64,000 nt of DNA. Origin: Hymenobacter sp. IS2118 (GTDB lineage Bacteria; Bacteroidota; Bacteroidia; Cytophagales; Hymenobacteraceae). A model generated the notes under the pieces. It was not told where the DNA came from. It worked only from the letters and a program-made list of their open reading frames with translations, and searched no databases. A program made the translations under genes and the position numbers. Shown piece after piece: positions 17,447 to 25,524 of the stretch (positions are counted from its first letter, which is position 1; each line of letters starts with the position of its first letter). Location: assembly GCF_000715495.1 (NCBI RefSeq), contig NZ_JNLX01000183.1, forward strand, positions 1 to 64,000, read 5' to 3'.

Positions 17447-17584
17447 ATGTATGCTTTCCTGACCCGCTACACGGGGGTAAAAGTTGCCGGCATTCTCACC
17501 GGATTCTGGTACGTTGGACTTATCGTCCTGGTCCTGTACTACGTTCTGCTTCCCAACGGCCAGTTCCGGTACGCCAACTGGTAA
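17447..17584 (+). CDS. Possible 45-residue membrane protein
   Basis: A short frame with two closely spaced starting candidates. It translates to MYAFLTRYTGVKVAGILTGF, WYVGLIVLVLYYVLL and a short polar tail, so it has one good transmembrane segment. It sits directly after a stop-terminated frame of the same phase, so it could be the C-terminal fragment of a decayed gene rather than a free gene. No family is recognised. Confidence 0.35.
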   Translation: MYAFLTRYTGVKVAGILTGFWYVGLIVLVLYYVLLPNGQFRYANW

Positions 17585-17650
17585 GTCAAGGCCGCCGGCG
17601 CGCCGCTGCTCGTGCGGGGCGCTACGATTAATGGCCTCGCAGCTCTTCCA

Positions 17651-19669
17651 TTACAACGCCGGGGGGCAGGGAAGACAAATGATGAATTCAGTGCCCGCAC
17701 CCTCCCGCGAATCGACGGTGAGGGTGCCGCCGTGGCTTTGGGTTACGATGTCGTGCGAGATGGAGAGGCCCAGTCCTGTGCCCTCGTGGGCGGGTTTGGT
17801 GGTGAAAAAAGGCTGAAATATCTTGTCTATTACCTCGGCCGGAATGCCTAGGCCATTGTCGTAAATCCGGATTTCGATATGTTTCGACGCCAACTGCCGG
17901 GTCGTAACGCGCACCTCTGCCACGTAGCTTTCATCGGCTAGCATCTGGCGCTGCTGCACGGCATAAAAAGCATTGGTAAACAGGTTGAGCAGCACCCGGC
18001 CCAGGTCGGCGGCCACGGTCGGAACCTGGCAGAGGCCCGCCTCCAGGTGCTTGACGCGGGCGGCGTGAAAGGAGGGATGCTTGGCGCGCAGGCCCTGGTA
18101 GGCCAGTCGCAGGTACTCGTCTACCAAGCTGTTGATGTCGGTGGGGACGTGTGGCGCGCTGCCGTGGCGCGAGCGCGCCAGCATGTCGGCAATGATGGTG
18201 GTGGCGCGCTGGCCGTGCTCGCTGATTTCCCGCAGGTTCTGCTTGAGGCCGGCCAGCAGCAGGTCGCGATTGGGGTCGCGGGGCCGCGGCCGCATGCCGT
18301 CTTCGCCCATGTCGTCGACCAGCACGGTGCTTACCTCGGCAAAGTTTTTTACGAATGCCAGTGGGTTTTGTAGCTCGTGGGCGATGCCCGCCGTGAGCTC
18401 ACCCAGAAAAGCCATTTTCTCGCTTTGCACCAGTTGGGCCTGGGTTGCGTGCAACTGCGTGATAGTATTGCTCAGGGTGTCGCGCTGAGAGGCAATTTCC
18501 GCGTTTCGGGCGTTGAGCTGCCGGTTGGCTTGCTGCTTGTGGCGGTTGTTGCGCCAGAGCAGCAGCAGCGCGGGCACGGTGCTGGCCAGCACCGCCAGCA
18601 GCCAGTAGTAGCGGCGCTCACTGGCGGCGGCATTTTCGCGGTCGGCGGTTTCCTGCTGCCGCAGCCGCTCGCTCACGTCCAGAGCCTGAATCTGGGCCAT
18701 TTTGGTGCGGCTGAACAAGCTGTCGCGGGTGGTGCTGGCCAGGGTGAGGTAGCGAAACGCGGCCGCGGTATCGCGGCGGGCTGCGTGGGCCGCCGCCAGA
18801 AACTGGCTGGCCTGCAGAATGCCCTTGGGGTACTGCCCCAGCTGGCCCGCCGCCAGTGCCTGCTGGCCAAAATACAGAACCGAATCCGTCACTGCCGCTG
18901 CCTGCTGCTCCAGCATACGCGCCTGCCCGAGGTAGGCCCGGCACAGGGCGAAGGTGAAGCGCTGGCCGGTAGCCCGACGGATACTGCTGCGGTAGTAGCG
19001 GCTGGCCATCGTATAGTTGCCCAGCCCGGCATAAATATTACCCAGCATGGCCGCGTCGCCCACTTCGCTGGTCAGGTCGTGCTGGCTCAGGTCCAGGGCG
19101 TAGCCGCGCTGCGAGTAAATCAGTGCCGAATCGAGGCGGTTGAGCTGAACGTAGACGTTGCCGATATTGCCCATCACCCTGGTTAAGAGGGCTATATTTT
19201 GGGTTTTTTCGGCCACGGCTTTGGCCCGAAAAAAATAGGCCAGGGCCGGCCGACTGTTGCCCTGCTCCCAGTAGAGGTAGCCCAGGGCATTGAGGGCACG
19301 GGCCGTCATTTTTGCATCGTGCAGTTCCTCGGCAATCACTAAGCCTTGCTGGCCCATTTGGAGTGCGGCGGGGTAGTTGCCGGCTTCCCGGAACCCGGAA
19401 CCCAGCCGAACCAGTGCCCAGCCTTCGCCCGATTTAAACCGGAGCTGCTGCGCCAGCTGCAGTGCCTGCCGGCCGTAGGAAATGGTGAAGAGCGGGTCGG
19501 TTTGGGTATACTCATAGGCCAGCTGGGTGAGCATCATCACCCGGTTCGAGTCCAGCGGCGCAGTAATGAGGAGCTTTTTGAGGCTGTCGGTGCGAATGTC
19601 CTGGTACGAAAAGGGGGCTGCGGCCGCCGTGCTTCCCCACCACATAAGAAGCAGAATAAGTTGTTTCAT
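17651..19669 (-). CDS. Sensor histidine kinase with N-terminal TPR domain
   Basis: A 672-residue protein. A signal peptide (1-18) is followed by about 300 residues of tetratricopeptide-like helices in the periplasm (for example ARALNALGYLYWEQGNSRPA, MGNIGNVYVQLNRLDSALIY), one membrane segment (about 352-371), a coiled-coil linker, a dimerisation domain with GELTAGIAHELQNPLAF (phospho-acceptor His431) and an ATPase domain (NLFTNAFYAV, DNGLGIPAEV, FFTTKPAHEGTGLGLSIS). No response regulator is adjacent, so it is an orphan kinase. The TPR part probably binds a protein or peptide signal (inference). Confidence 0.93.
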   Translation of the reverse strand: MKQLILLLMWWGSTAAAAPFSYQDIRTDSLKKLLITAPLDSNRVMMLTQLAYEYTQTDPLFTISYGRQALQLAQQLRFKSGEGWALVRLGSGFREAGNYPAALQMGQQGLVIAEELHDAKMTARALNALGYLYWEQGNSRPALAYFFRAKAVAEKTQNIALLTRVMGNIGNVYVQLNRLDSALIYSQRGYALDLSQHDLTSEVGDAAMLGNIYAGLGNYTMASRYYRSSIRRATGQRFTFALCRAYLGQARMLEQQAAAVTDSVLYFGQQALAAGQLGQYPKGILQASQFLAAAHAARRDTAAAFRYLTLASTTRDSLFSRTKMAQIQALDVSERLRQQETADRENAAASERRYYWLLAVLASTVPALLLLWRNNRHKQQANRQLNARNAEIASQRDTLSNTITQLHATQAQLVQSEKMAFLGELTAGIAHELQNPLAFVKNFAEVSTVLVDDMGEDGMRPRPRDPNRDLLLAGLKQNLREISEHGQRATTIIADMLARSRHGSAPHVPTDINSLVDEYLRLAYQGLRAKHPSFHAARVKHLEAGLCQVPTVAADLGRVLLNLFTNAFYAVQQRQMLADESYVAEVRVTTRQLASKHIEIRIYDNGLGIPAEVIDKIFQPFFTTKPAHEGTGLGLSISHDIVTQSHGGTLTVDSREGAGTEFIICLPCPPAL

Positions 19670-20030
19670 AGCAGCATAAAGCAGAAAATTCCAAATCGAT
19701 GCCCTATTGTAAGCAAAAGGGTACCGGCTTTAGCTCGTGGGTATTCCAAACCGCGTGCAAAGAAGAATAGAAGTCCTGTGGGCGTAATTATGCAGGCCGA
19801 TAAGCTCAGCGTATTCTCTTTGCGCTGTGAAGGTGCAACTGCTGGCTGCGATGGCGTGCTGTTATAAATGTTAGGAGTAACAATATAGAGATATTATTCA
19901 GGAGCAGGGAAAGGCTGCTTATAAGCTTGTCGTTTTGGCGCGGGGCCGCAGCATCTTTGCAGCGTTATTATGTTATCTTTTTGCTGTGTTTTTCCACACT
20001 TCCTGCTTCCTTACTGTTTCCCACCGTTGG
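19670..20030. other. Intergenic region between divergent genes
   Basis: It separates the kinase gene from the glycosyltransferase gene. Apart from a promoter-like pair at 19927-19959, no gene or structure is recognised. Confidence 0.5.
19927..19959 (+). promoter_or_regulatory. Promoter of the membrane glycosyltransferase gene
   Basis: TTG (19927-19929), a 22-bp spacer and CATCTTTG (19952-19959). If used, transcription starts near 19966, which excludes a TTG start at 19935 and supports the ATG at 20031. Confidence 0.5.
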
Positions 20031-21620
20031 ATGGGCGTATTTTTTGGGTTGCTGGTCCTGCTGGGCGTGGCCCTACACCGCGACTACGGCATGGGTTGGG
20101 ACGAGCCCGCCGACCGCCTCAACGCCTTCGTGAGTGCCAAGTACGTAGCCCTGAAATTAGCGCCCCGCTTTGCTCAAAACCAGCCCCGCCTGGCCGACAT
20201 TCCCGACCTGCGCCAGCACCGCGACGCTGACCACGGCGTGCTGTTTATGCTGCCGCTGGTGGTGCTGGAGGCCCTGTGGCCCGGCCCGGACCCGGCGGAA
20301 TGGGCGTATCGGCGGCATTTGCTGGGGTTTTTGCTGTTCGTGGCGGGTACCTGGGCGGTGTTTCGGCTAGGTGCCGGGCGGCTGGGCAATTGGCGTTGGG
20401 GCCTGGTGGGGGCGGGGCTGCTGGTGCTCTCGCCGCGCATTTTCGCCGAGGCGTTTTATAACTACAAGGACGTTGTTTTTCTGAGTTTGTTTGCGCTGGC
20501 TATGCTCACGCTGCGCCAGTTGCTGCGGCGGCCTACGGCCGGGCGGGCGCTGCTGCACGCGGTGGCCAGCGCCGCCGCCATCGACGTGCGCACCATGGGC
20601 GTGTTGGTACCGCTGCTCACGCTGGGCTTCGGGGCGTTGGAGCTGGGGTACCGGCCGGCGCGGCGGCGCGGGTTGGCTGGCGCGCTGGGTTTGTACCTGC
20701 CGGTGCTGGCGGCCGGGGTGGTGCTGGGCTGGCCGTATTTGTGGGAGAATCCGGTGGGCAATTTCCTGGCCGCGCTGCACAGCTTCAGCCAGTACGCCAA
20801 GCCGTTGGAGGTTTTTTATTGGGGCGATTTTGTGGCCATTCAGGCGTTGCCCTGGCATTATGCGCCGGTGTGGCTGCTCATTACCACGCCGGTGCCCTAC
20901 ACCTTGCTTTTTGGGTTGGGCGCGGCCGGGGTGGTGGGTGGCGTGCGCGCAATTGGCGTCCGGCGCTGGCTGCGGCGGGCCGGCGCCCGGCACGACTTGC
21001 TGCTGCTGGCCTGGTTTTTTGGGCCGCTGTTGGGCATCATTCTGCTTCGCTCTCCCATTTACGACGGCTGGCGTCACCTCTATTTCATTTACCCGGCTTT
21101 CGTGCTGCTGGCCGTGCGGGGCCTGCGGGCCTTGTGGCGGGCCGCGGTGGGCGGGCAGCCGGGGCCGAAACAGTTGGTTTGGTTGAGGCCGGCGGCGCGG
21201 GTGGGGCTGGTGCTGGTGGCGGTGGGTACGGCCCGTACCGCGTGGCGTCTGGTGGCCGAGCATCCCTACCAGTACACCTATTTCAGCTTTCTGCCGGGTC
21301 CGGCCATTGAGCGGAATTTCGAGCGCGACTACTGGGGCCTTTCCACGAGGCAGGGGCTGGAATGGGTGCTGGCCCACGACCCGCGCCCGGTACTGCCCAT
21401 CGCCATGGACGAGCGCACGGCCCTCACGCTGCTCATCAACCTGAAAATGCTGCCCCCCGCCGACCGCGCCCGGCTGCGCCTTGTGCCGCCCGCCGAGGCC
21501 GCGTACTATTTCACCATCTACCGCTGGCACCCCGGCCCGTACCCGGCTAGCATGGGCCGGCCGGTGTACACCATTCGGGCGGGCGGCGCGGCCATTCTTT
21601 CGGTGCTGCGGCGGCCCTGA
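20031..21620 (+). CDS. Membrane glycosyltransferase, PMT/ArnT-like (GT-C fold)
   Basis: A 529-residue protein with about ten membrane segments. After the first segment comes YGMGWDEP (Asp24-Glu25), the acidic motif in the first outer loop of polyprenyl-phosphate-sugar-dependent GT39/GT83 enzymes. Later landmarks are GWPYLWENPVGNFLAAL and SPIYDGWRHLYFIYPAF. Such enzymes add a sugar to a lipid or protein on the outer face of the inner membrane; donor and acceptor are unknown here. The reading frame is very GC- and Leu/Ala/Gly-rich. A TTG at 19935 extends the frame but lies in a promoter-like sequence. Confidence 0.82.
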   Translation: MGVFFGLLVLLGVALHRDYGMGWDEPADRLNAFVSAKYVALKLAPRFAQNQPRLADIPDLRQHRDADHGVLFMLPLVVLEALWPGPDPAEWAYRRHLLGFLLFVAGTWAVFRLGAGRLGNWRWGLVGAGLLVLSPRIFAEAFYNYKDVVFLSLFALAMLTLRQLLRRPTAGRALLHAVASAAAIDVRTMGVLVPLLTLGFGALELGYRPARRRGLAGALGLYLPVLAAGVVLGWPYLWENPVGNFLAALHSFSQYAKPLEVFYWGDFVAIQALPWHYAPVWLLITTPVPYTLLFGLGAAGVVGGVRAIGVRRWLRRAGARHDLLLLAWFFGPLLGIILLRSPIYDGWRHLYFIYPAFVLLAVRGLRALWRAAVGGQPGPKQLVWLRPAARVGLVLVAVGTARTAWRLVAEHPYQYTYFSFLPGPAIERNFERDYWGLSTRQGLEWVLAHDPRPVLPIAMDERTALTLLINLKMLPPADRARLRLVPPAEAAYYFTIYRWHPGPYPASMGRPVYTIRAGGAAILSVLRRP

Positions 21621-21646
21621 GCGCCCGGCATGGCGTTCCGGCAGGA

Positions 21647-21719
21647 ATTAAAAATTAAAAATGAACAATTAAAAATGTGGTTGTCAAACCTTTAATTGTT
21701 CATTTTTGATTTTTAATTC
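21647..21719. repeat. AT-rich long hairpin
   Basis: AATTAAAAATTAAAAATGAA and its near-complement close over a loop of about 20 nt, giving a stem of about 26 bp. It may act as a bidirectional terminator or be a dispersed repeat. Confidence 0.6.
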
Positions 21720-21816
21720 AATCTGTCAACGGGGGAACCCTTCCAATTGGGTGTTTCTTTGTGGCCTGATAAGCCTTTTTGCTTCGTTGCCGAAGCCCCG
21801 TTTTTGCTCCCTTGTT

Positions 21817-22986
21817 ATGCCGCTGCTTGAAGTTACGGATGCCCGCCTGGCGCGGCAGTTTATTACCCTGCCCGCCCGCTTGCACGGCGCGGTGCCGCAG
21901 TACATCAACCCGCTTGAAAACGAGGTGGAAGTGGTATTCGACCCCGCCAAAAACCCTCGATTTACCAACGGCGAGGCCGCCCGCTGGGTGCTGACGGATG
22001 CTGCGGGCACGGTCATCGGCCGGGTAGCCGCCTTCCTGAACCGCGACGCGGTGGACGTGCAAAACTCGGATTTGCCCACCGGCGGCCTGGGCTTTTTTGA
22101 GTGCATCGACGACCAGTCGGCCGCCAACCAGCTGCTCGATGCGGGCCGGAAGTGGCTGGCCGCCCGTGGCATGCAGGCCATGGACGGCCCCATCAACTTT
22201 GGCGAGCGGGACCGGTTTTGGGGCCTGCTGATTGACGGTTTCGACCGCGCGCCCAACTACGGCATGTTCTGGCACCCGCCGTATTATCAGGCACTGTTCG
22301 AGCAGTACGGATTTCAGCTTTACTTCAAGCAGTATACCTGCTACCGCACTACGGCCGCGCCCCTGCACCCAAGTTTCGCCAAAAAAGCCGAGGCCAGCGC
22401 CGCCGAATTCCGCTTTGCGCACGCCCACAAGGCCGATGCCGAAAAGCTGGCGCAGGACTTTCACCACGTGTACAACCTGGCCTGGGCCAAGCACACCGGC
22501 GTGAAGCTGATGACCCTGGCGCAGGCCCGCGACATCGTGCGCGAGATGAAGCCGGTGGTAGATGAGCGGCTGCTCTGGTTCGCCTACCATGGCACCGAGC
22601 CGGTGGCTTTCTTCATCAGCCTGCCCGAGCTAAACCAGATTTTTCGGCACGTAGGGCGGCGCCTGAACCTGTGGGGCAAGCTGCGTTTCGTGTGGCAGCA
22701 GTGGCGCTTCATGCAGCGCTCCGACAAACGCCTGTTCGGCATCATCTACGGCGTGGTGCCCGAGTACCAGGGCAAGGGCGTGGACGCGGCCATGCTGGTG
22801 TACGCCCGCCAAGCCTTCATCGACGCGGGCTACGCCGACATTGAAATGAACTGGATTGGCGACTTCAACCCGCGCATGCTGGTTACGACGCGCTCCATTG
22901 GGGCCAGCATCGTGAAAACCCACGCCACCTACCGCTACCAGTTCGACCGCGAGCGGCCGTTCGAGCGGATGCCGATAATCAGGTGA
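21817..22986 (+). CDS. GNAT-like protein of the YghO type
   Basis: A 389-residue cytoplasmic protein starting at the ATG at 21817 (MPLLEVTDARLARQFITLPA). Upstream in-frame codons back to 21706 run through the AT-rich hairpin and are not coding. Landmarks are VQNSDLPTGGLGFFECIDD, DGPINFGERDRFWGLL, GMFWHPPYYQALFEQYGF, GVVPEYQGKGVDAAML (acetyl-CoA-loop-like) and MNWIGDFNPRML. This pattern is that of the uncharacterised YghO family, with a GNAT-like C-terminal half. The substrate is unknown. It converges on tamL with only 42 bp between the stop codons. Confidence 0.75.
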   Translation: MPLLEVTDARLARQFITLPARLHGAVPQYINPLENEVEVVFDPAKNPRFTNGEAARWVLTDAAGTVIGRVAAFLNRDAVDVQNSDLPTGGLGFFECIDDQSAANQLLDAGRKWLAARGMQAMDGPINFGERDRFWGLLIDGFDRAPNYGMFWHPPYYQALFEQYGFQLYFKQYTCYRTTAAPLHPSFAKKAEASAAEFRFAHAHKADAEKLAQDFHHVYNLAWAKHTGVKLMTLAQARDIVREMKPVVDERLLWFAYHGTEPVAFFISLPELNQIFRHVGRRLNLWGKLRFVWQQWRFMQRSDKRLFGIIYGVVPEYQGKGVDAAMLVYARQAFIDAGYADIEMNWIGDFNPRMLVTTRSIGASIVKTHATYRYQFDRERPFERMPIIR

Positions 22987-23028
22987 AATGGTGAGTGCAG
23001 ATGATGAAAAAACTCACTATTCCACCAC

Positions 23029-25524
23029 TTAGAATGGGTAGCCGATGGCCAGGTTAAGGCGGCCGGCTTTGTCGGGAACAAGCTCACCCTGCTTATTAAG
23101 CCTGGTAGGCGTGCCGTAGGGGGCGCGCAAGGGAAGCGCATAGTCGAAGCGGATGACGAAGAACTGCACGTCGATACGGATGCCAGCGCCGTATCCTACG
23201 GCAAGTTGGTCGAGGAAGGAGCTAGCTTTGAATTGAGCGCCGTCGCGGCCGGGGTCGGGGTTGACCAGCCAGATGTTGCCGGCGTCCATAAATAGGGCGC
23301 CTTTCACGTAAGGAAACAGGTCCTGGCGGTACTCAATGTTGCCTTCCAGGCGAATGTCGCCCACCTGGTCGTAGAACTGGTTGCTGCTTTGGTCGAGTGT
23401 TTTGGGCTGGTAGATGCCGGGGCCGATGCCGCGGGGCGCGAAAGCCCGCACGCTATTGGGGCCGCCAATGCCGTACTGCTTGGGGTAGGGCAGCACCCGC
23501 GAGTTGCCGTAGGGGTTGCCGATGCCGGCCAGCAGGCGCGCCACAACGCGGTTGCCCGAGGCCGGGTCAGCACTGATGCGGTAGTATTCGCGCACCTCCA
23601 AATCGAGCTTTAGGTACTGGCTGTACTCCTGGCCCAGCAGGGTATTGCCGCCCGACGGCCCTTTGGGCGTGCCGATGGACGTGGCCAGGGCCTGGGCCAG
23701 GTTGCCGCTGCCCTCAATCTGGCCACTGAAATAAATTTGCTGGCGGCGCTGCTCCAGCGACTGTTGGTTGTAGGTATAACGGTAGGAGCTGGCCAGCACG
23801 AACTGCTGCTGAAACGCGCTTTTTAGAAAGCTGCGCTCAGGCGTATTCAGAATGTCGGTGAATATATCAGTTGGGCTAAACTGGACGTAAGTAATGTCGA
23901 TAGGCTTGATTTCCTGCTCGTTGGTAATCTTGGTTTTCCAGGTGTAGCCGTAATTGACGTTGAAGAAGTTCTGCGAAAAGTAGTTGGCGCGCGTCACAGC
24001 CCGCACGCCCACTTCAATCTTGGTGCGGGGCTGGAAGTCGGAATTGGGCAGGTTCACGTCGAGCAGCGGCAGGTTGGGCGTTACCAAGCGCGGAATGAGC
24101 AGCTGAGCATTGACGCCGTACTCGAAGCTGGTGAGGCCCAGGGCGCCGTTGCCGCCGCCGGTCTGGGTTTCGGTCGAGGCAATGCCGTTGATGAGCAGCT
24201 GCTCGGCCCCGCGAAACGCCGAGCGGTTGCGGAACGTGACCTTGAGGGCCGGGCCGGTGAAGCCGTTGGTTTTGGTGGTGAGCTGGACTTCGGCCCGCAG
24301 GCTTTTCTTTTTGAGCTGGGTCATCAGCACCTCGGCGTCGAGGCGCTGGCGCAGGCCCACCGAGCGGTTGCTGCCGGGCGCGGCATTGGCCGGCACGGCC
24401 ACGGTGGTGTCGCCGGCCGCGGCGGGCTTGAAGCGGATTTCTACGAAGCGAAACGTGCCCAGGCTCATGAGGCGGCTCAGGGTTTGGTCGCGGCGATGGC
24501 GGCGGTAAACGCTGTCGGGGTACAGAAACGTGGCGCGGGTAATGGCCTTAGCTTTGAACATCTCCTCATCCGGAAAATATTGGTAGCCCCGGAACATCAT
24601 GGGGTTGCGCATGGTGGTGTCGGTCAGCACGTAGCTCGTGTTCAGCTTCACCTCATCGAGCCAGTAGGGGCGCAGGGCCTTGGGCGGGGCGCTGTTTTTG
24701 AGGCGCACGTCCACGGTGGCCTTGTGGTCGAGGGTGCTGTCGACCTTGAATACCAGGTAGTCGGGCGCGAAATAGTAGTAGCCCTGCTCCTTGAGGGCGG
24801 CGTCAATACGCACCCGCTCGTTGGTGAGCGTGGCCAGGTTGTAGGCGTCGCCCACTTTCACCAGGCTTTCGGCCTGGGTGTTGCGGATGGCCGCCCGCAC
24901 CAGCGTGTCGCCCTGCGGGAAGTTGACCTGCGTGTAGCGGTACACCTGGCCGGGCAGCGCGGTGTAATCGATGCTGGCTGTTTTCTCCTCCTTCTTTACT
25001 TCAAAAGAGGCTTTGCCATTGAAAAAGCCGTTGTTGTTCAGGCGGTTCACCATCAGGTCGCGCACGGTGGCGGGCTTGGCCTGCGACAAGTACACGGGCG
25101 GCTCCCCAAACTTGTCGGCGAAGAACTTGCCCAGGCCTTTCTTCTTGCCCACGCCCATGTTCCAGAAGTACAGCTTGGGCCGCAGCCCCAGCAGGGAGTT
25201 GTTGGGCTTGGGCCCCACCACCGACTCCAGCTCGGTTTGCAGGGCGGCCTGGTTGTTCACCGTTTTCTCATCAGCCGGCGGCTTGATGGTCACCGTGCTA
25301 CCGGTGTAAAGTCGCTCGCCTTCGGGCACAAATTTCAGGCCCGAGCACGAGGCCAGCAACAGTAATACCGGCACCAGCAGCAGGGTGCGGCAGGCGGGGG
25401 CGGCGGTAAGTAGATACTTGGGTAAGCGGGTGAATGAACTCAAAACTGCAGAATTAGGATGCCGGCCAGCCCGAATCTGGCGGCGCTGGAACGGCGGGGA
25501 ATGAAAGGGAAGCAGCTTTCTCAT
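23029..25524 (-). CDS. tamL: TamL: lipoprotein variant of the TamA/BamA-family outer-membrane protein
   Basis: An 831-residue outer-membrane barrel protein of the Omp85 superfamily that, with TamB, helps build or supply the outer membrane. The signal region ends in a lipobox (LLLLASC, Cys60), the feature separating TamL from TamA. POTRA-like domains follow (about 70-400), then the barrel (about 430-831) with GGPNSVRAFAPRGIGPG (the conserved RxFxxRGxGPG-type loop) and terminal strands ending in aromatic residues (AIGYPF). The ATG overlaps the tamB stop in ATGA (25521-25524), which fixes the start and implies translational coupling. Confidence 0.9.
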   Translation of the reverse strand: MRKLLPFHSPPFQRRQIRAGRHPNSAVLSSFTRLPKYLLTAAPACRTLLLVPVLLLLASCSGLKFVPEGERLYTGSTVTIKPPADEKTVNNQAALQTELESVVGPKPNNSLLGLRPKLYFWNMGVGKKKGLGKFFADKFGEPPVYLSQAKPATVRDLMVNRLNNNGFFNGKASFEVKKEEKTASIDYTALPGQVYRYTQVNFPQGDTLVRAAIRNTQAESLVKVGDAYNLATLTNERVRIDAALKEQGYYYFAPDYLVFKVDSTLDHKATVDVRLKNSAPPKALRPYWLDEVKLNTSYVLTDTTMRNPMMFRGYQYFPDEEMFKAKAITRATFLYPDSVYRRHRRDQTLSRLMSLGTFRFVEIRFKPAAAGDTTVAVPANAAPGSNRSVGLRQRLDAEVLMTQLKKKSLRAEVQLTTKTNGFTGPALKVTFRNRSAFRGAEQLLINGIASTETQTGGGNGALGLTSFEYGVNAQLLIPRLVTPNLPLLDVNLPNSDFQPRTKIEVGVRAVTRANYFSQNFFNVNYGYTWKTKITNEQEIKPIDITYVQFSPTDIFTDILNTPERSFLKSAFQQQFVLASSYRYTYNQQSLEQRRQQIYFSGQIEGSGNLAQALATSIGTPKGPSGGNTLLGQEYSQYLKLDLEVREYYRISADPASGNRVVARLLAGIGNPYGNSRVLPYPKQYGIGGPNSVRAFAPRGIGPGIYQPKTLDQSSNQFYDQVGDIRLEGNIEYRQDLFPYVKGALFMDAGNIWLVNPDPGRDGAQFKASSFLDQLAVGYGAGIRIDVQFFVIRFDYALPLRAPYGTPTRLNKQGELVPDKAGRLNLAIGYPF

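Noticed and set aside
19935..20030. TTG start of the glycosyltransferase
   Set aside because: The TTG lies inside a promoter-like sequence whose transcription start would be downstream of it; the ATG at 20031 leads directly into the first membrane segment.
22987..23028. Hairpin GGTGAGT/ACTCACT between convergent genes
   Set aside because: The stem is short, has a long loop and lacks a T tract; too weak to call a terminator.
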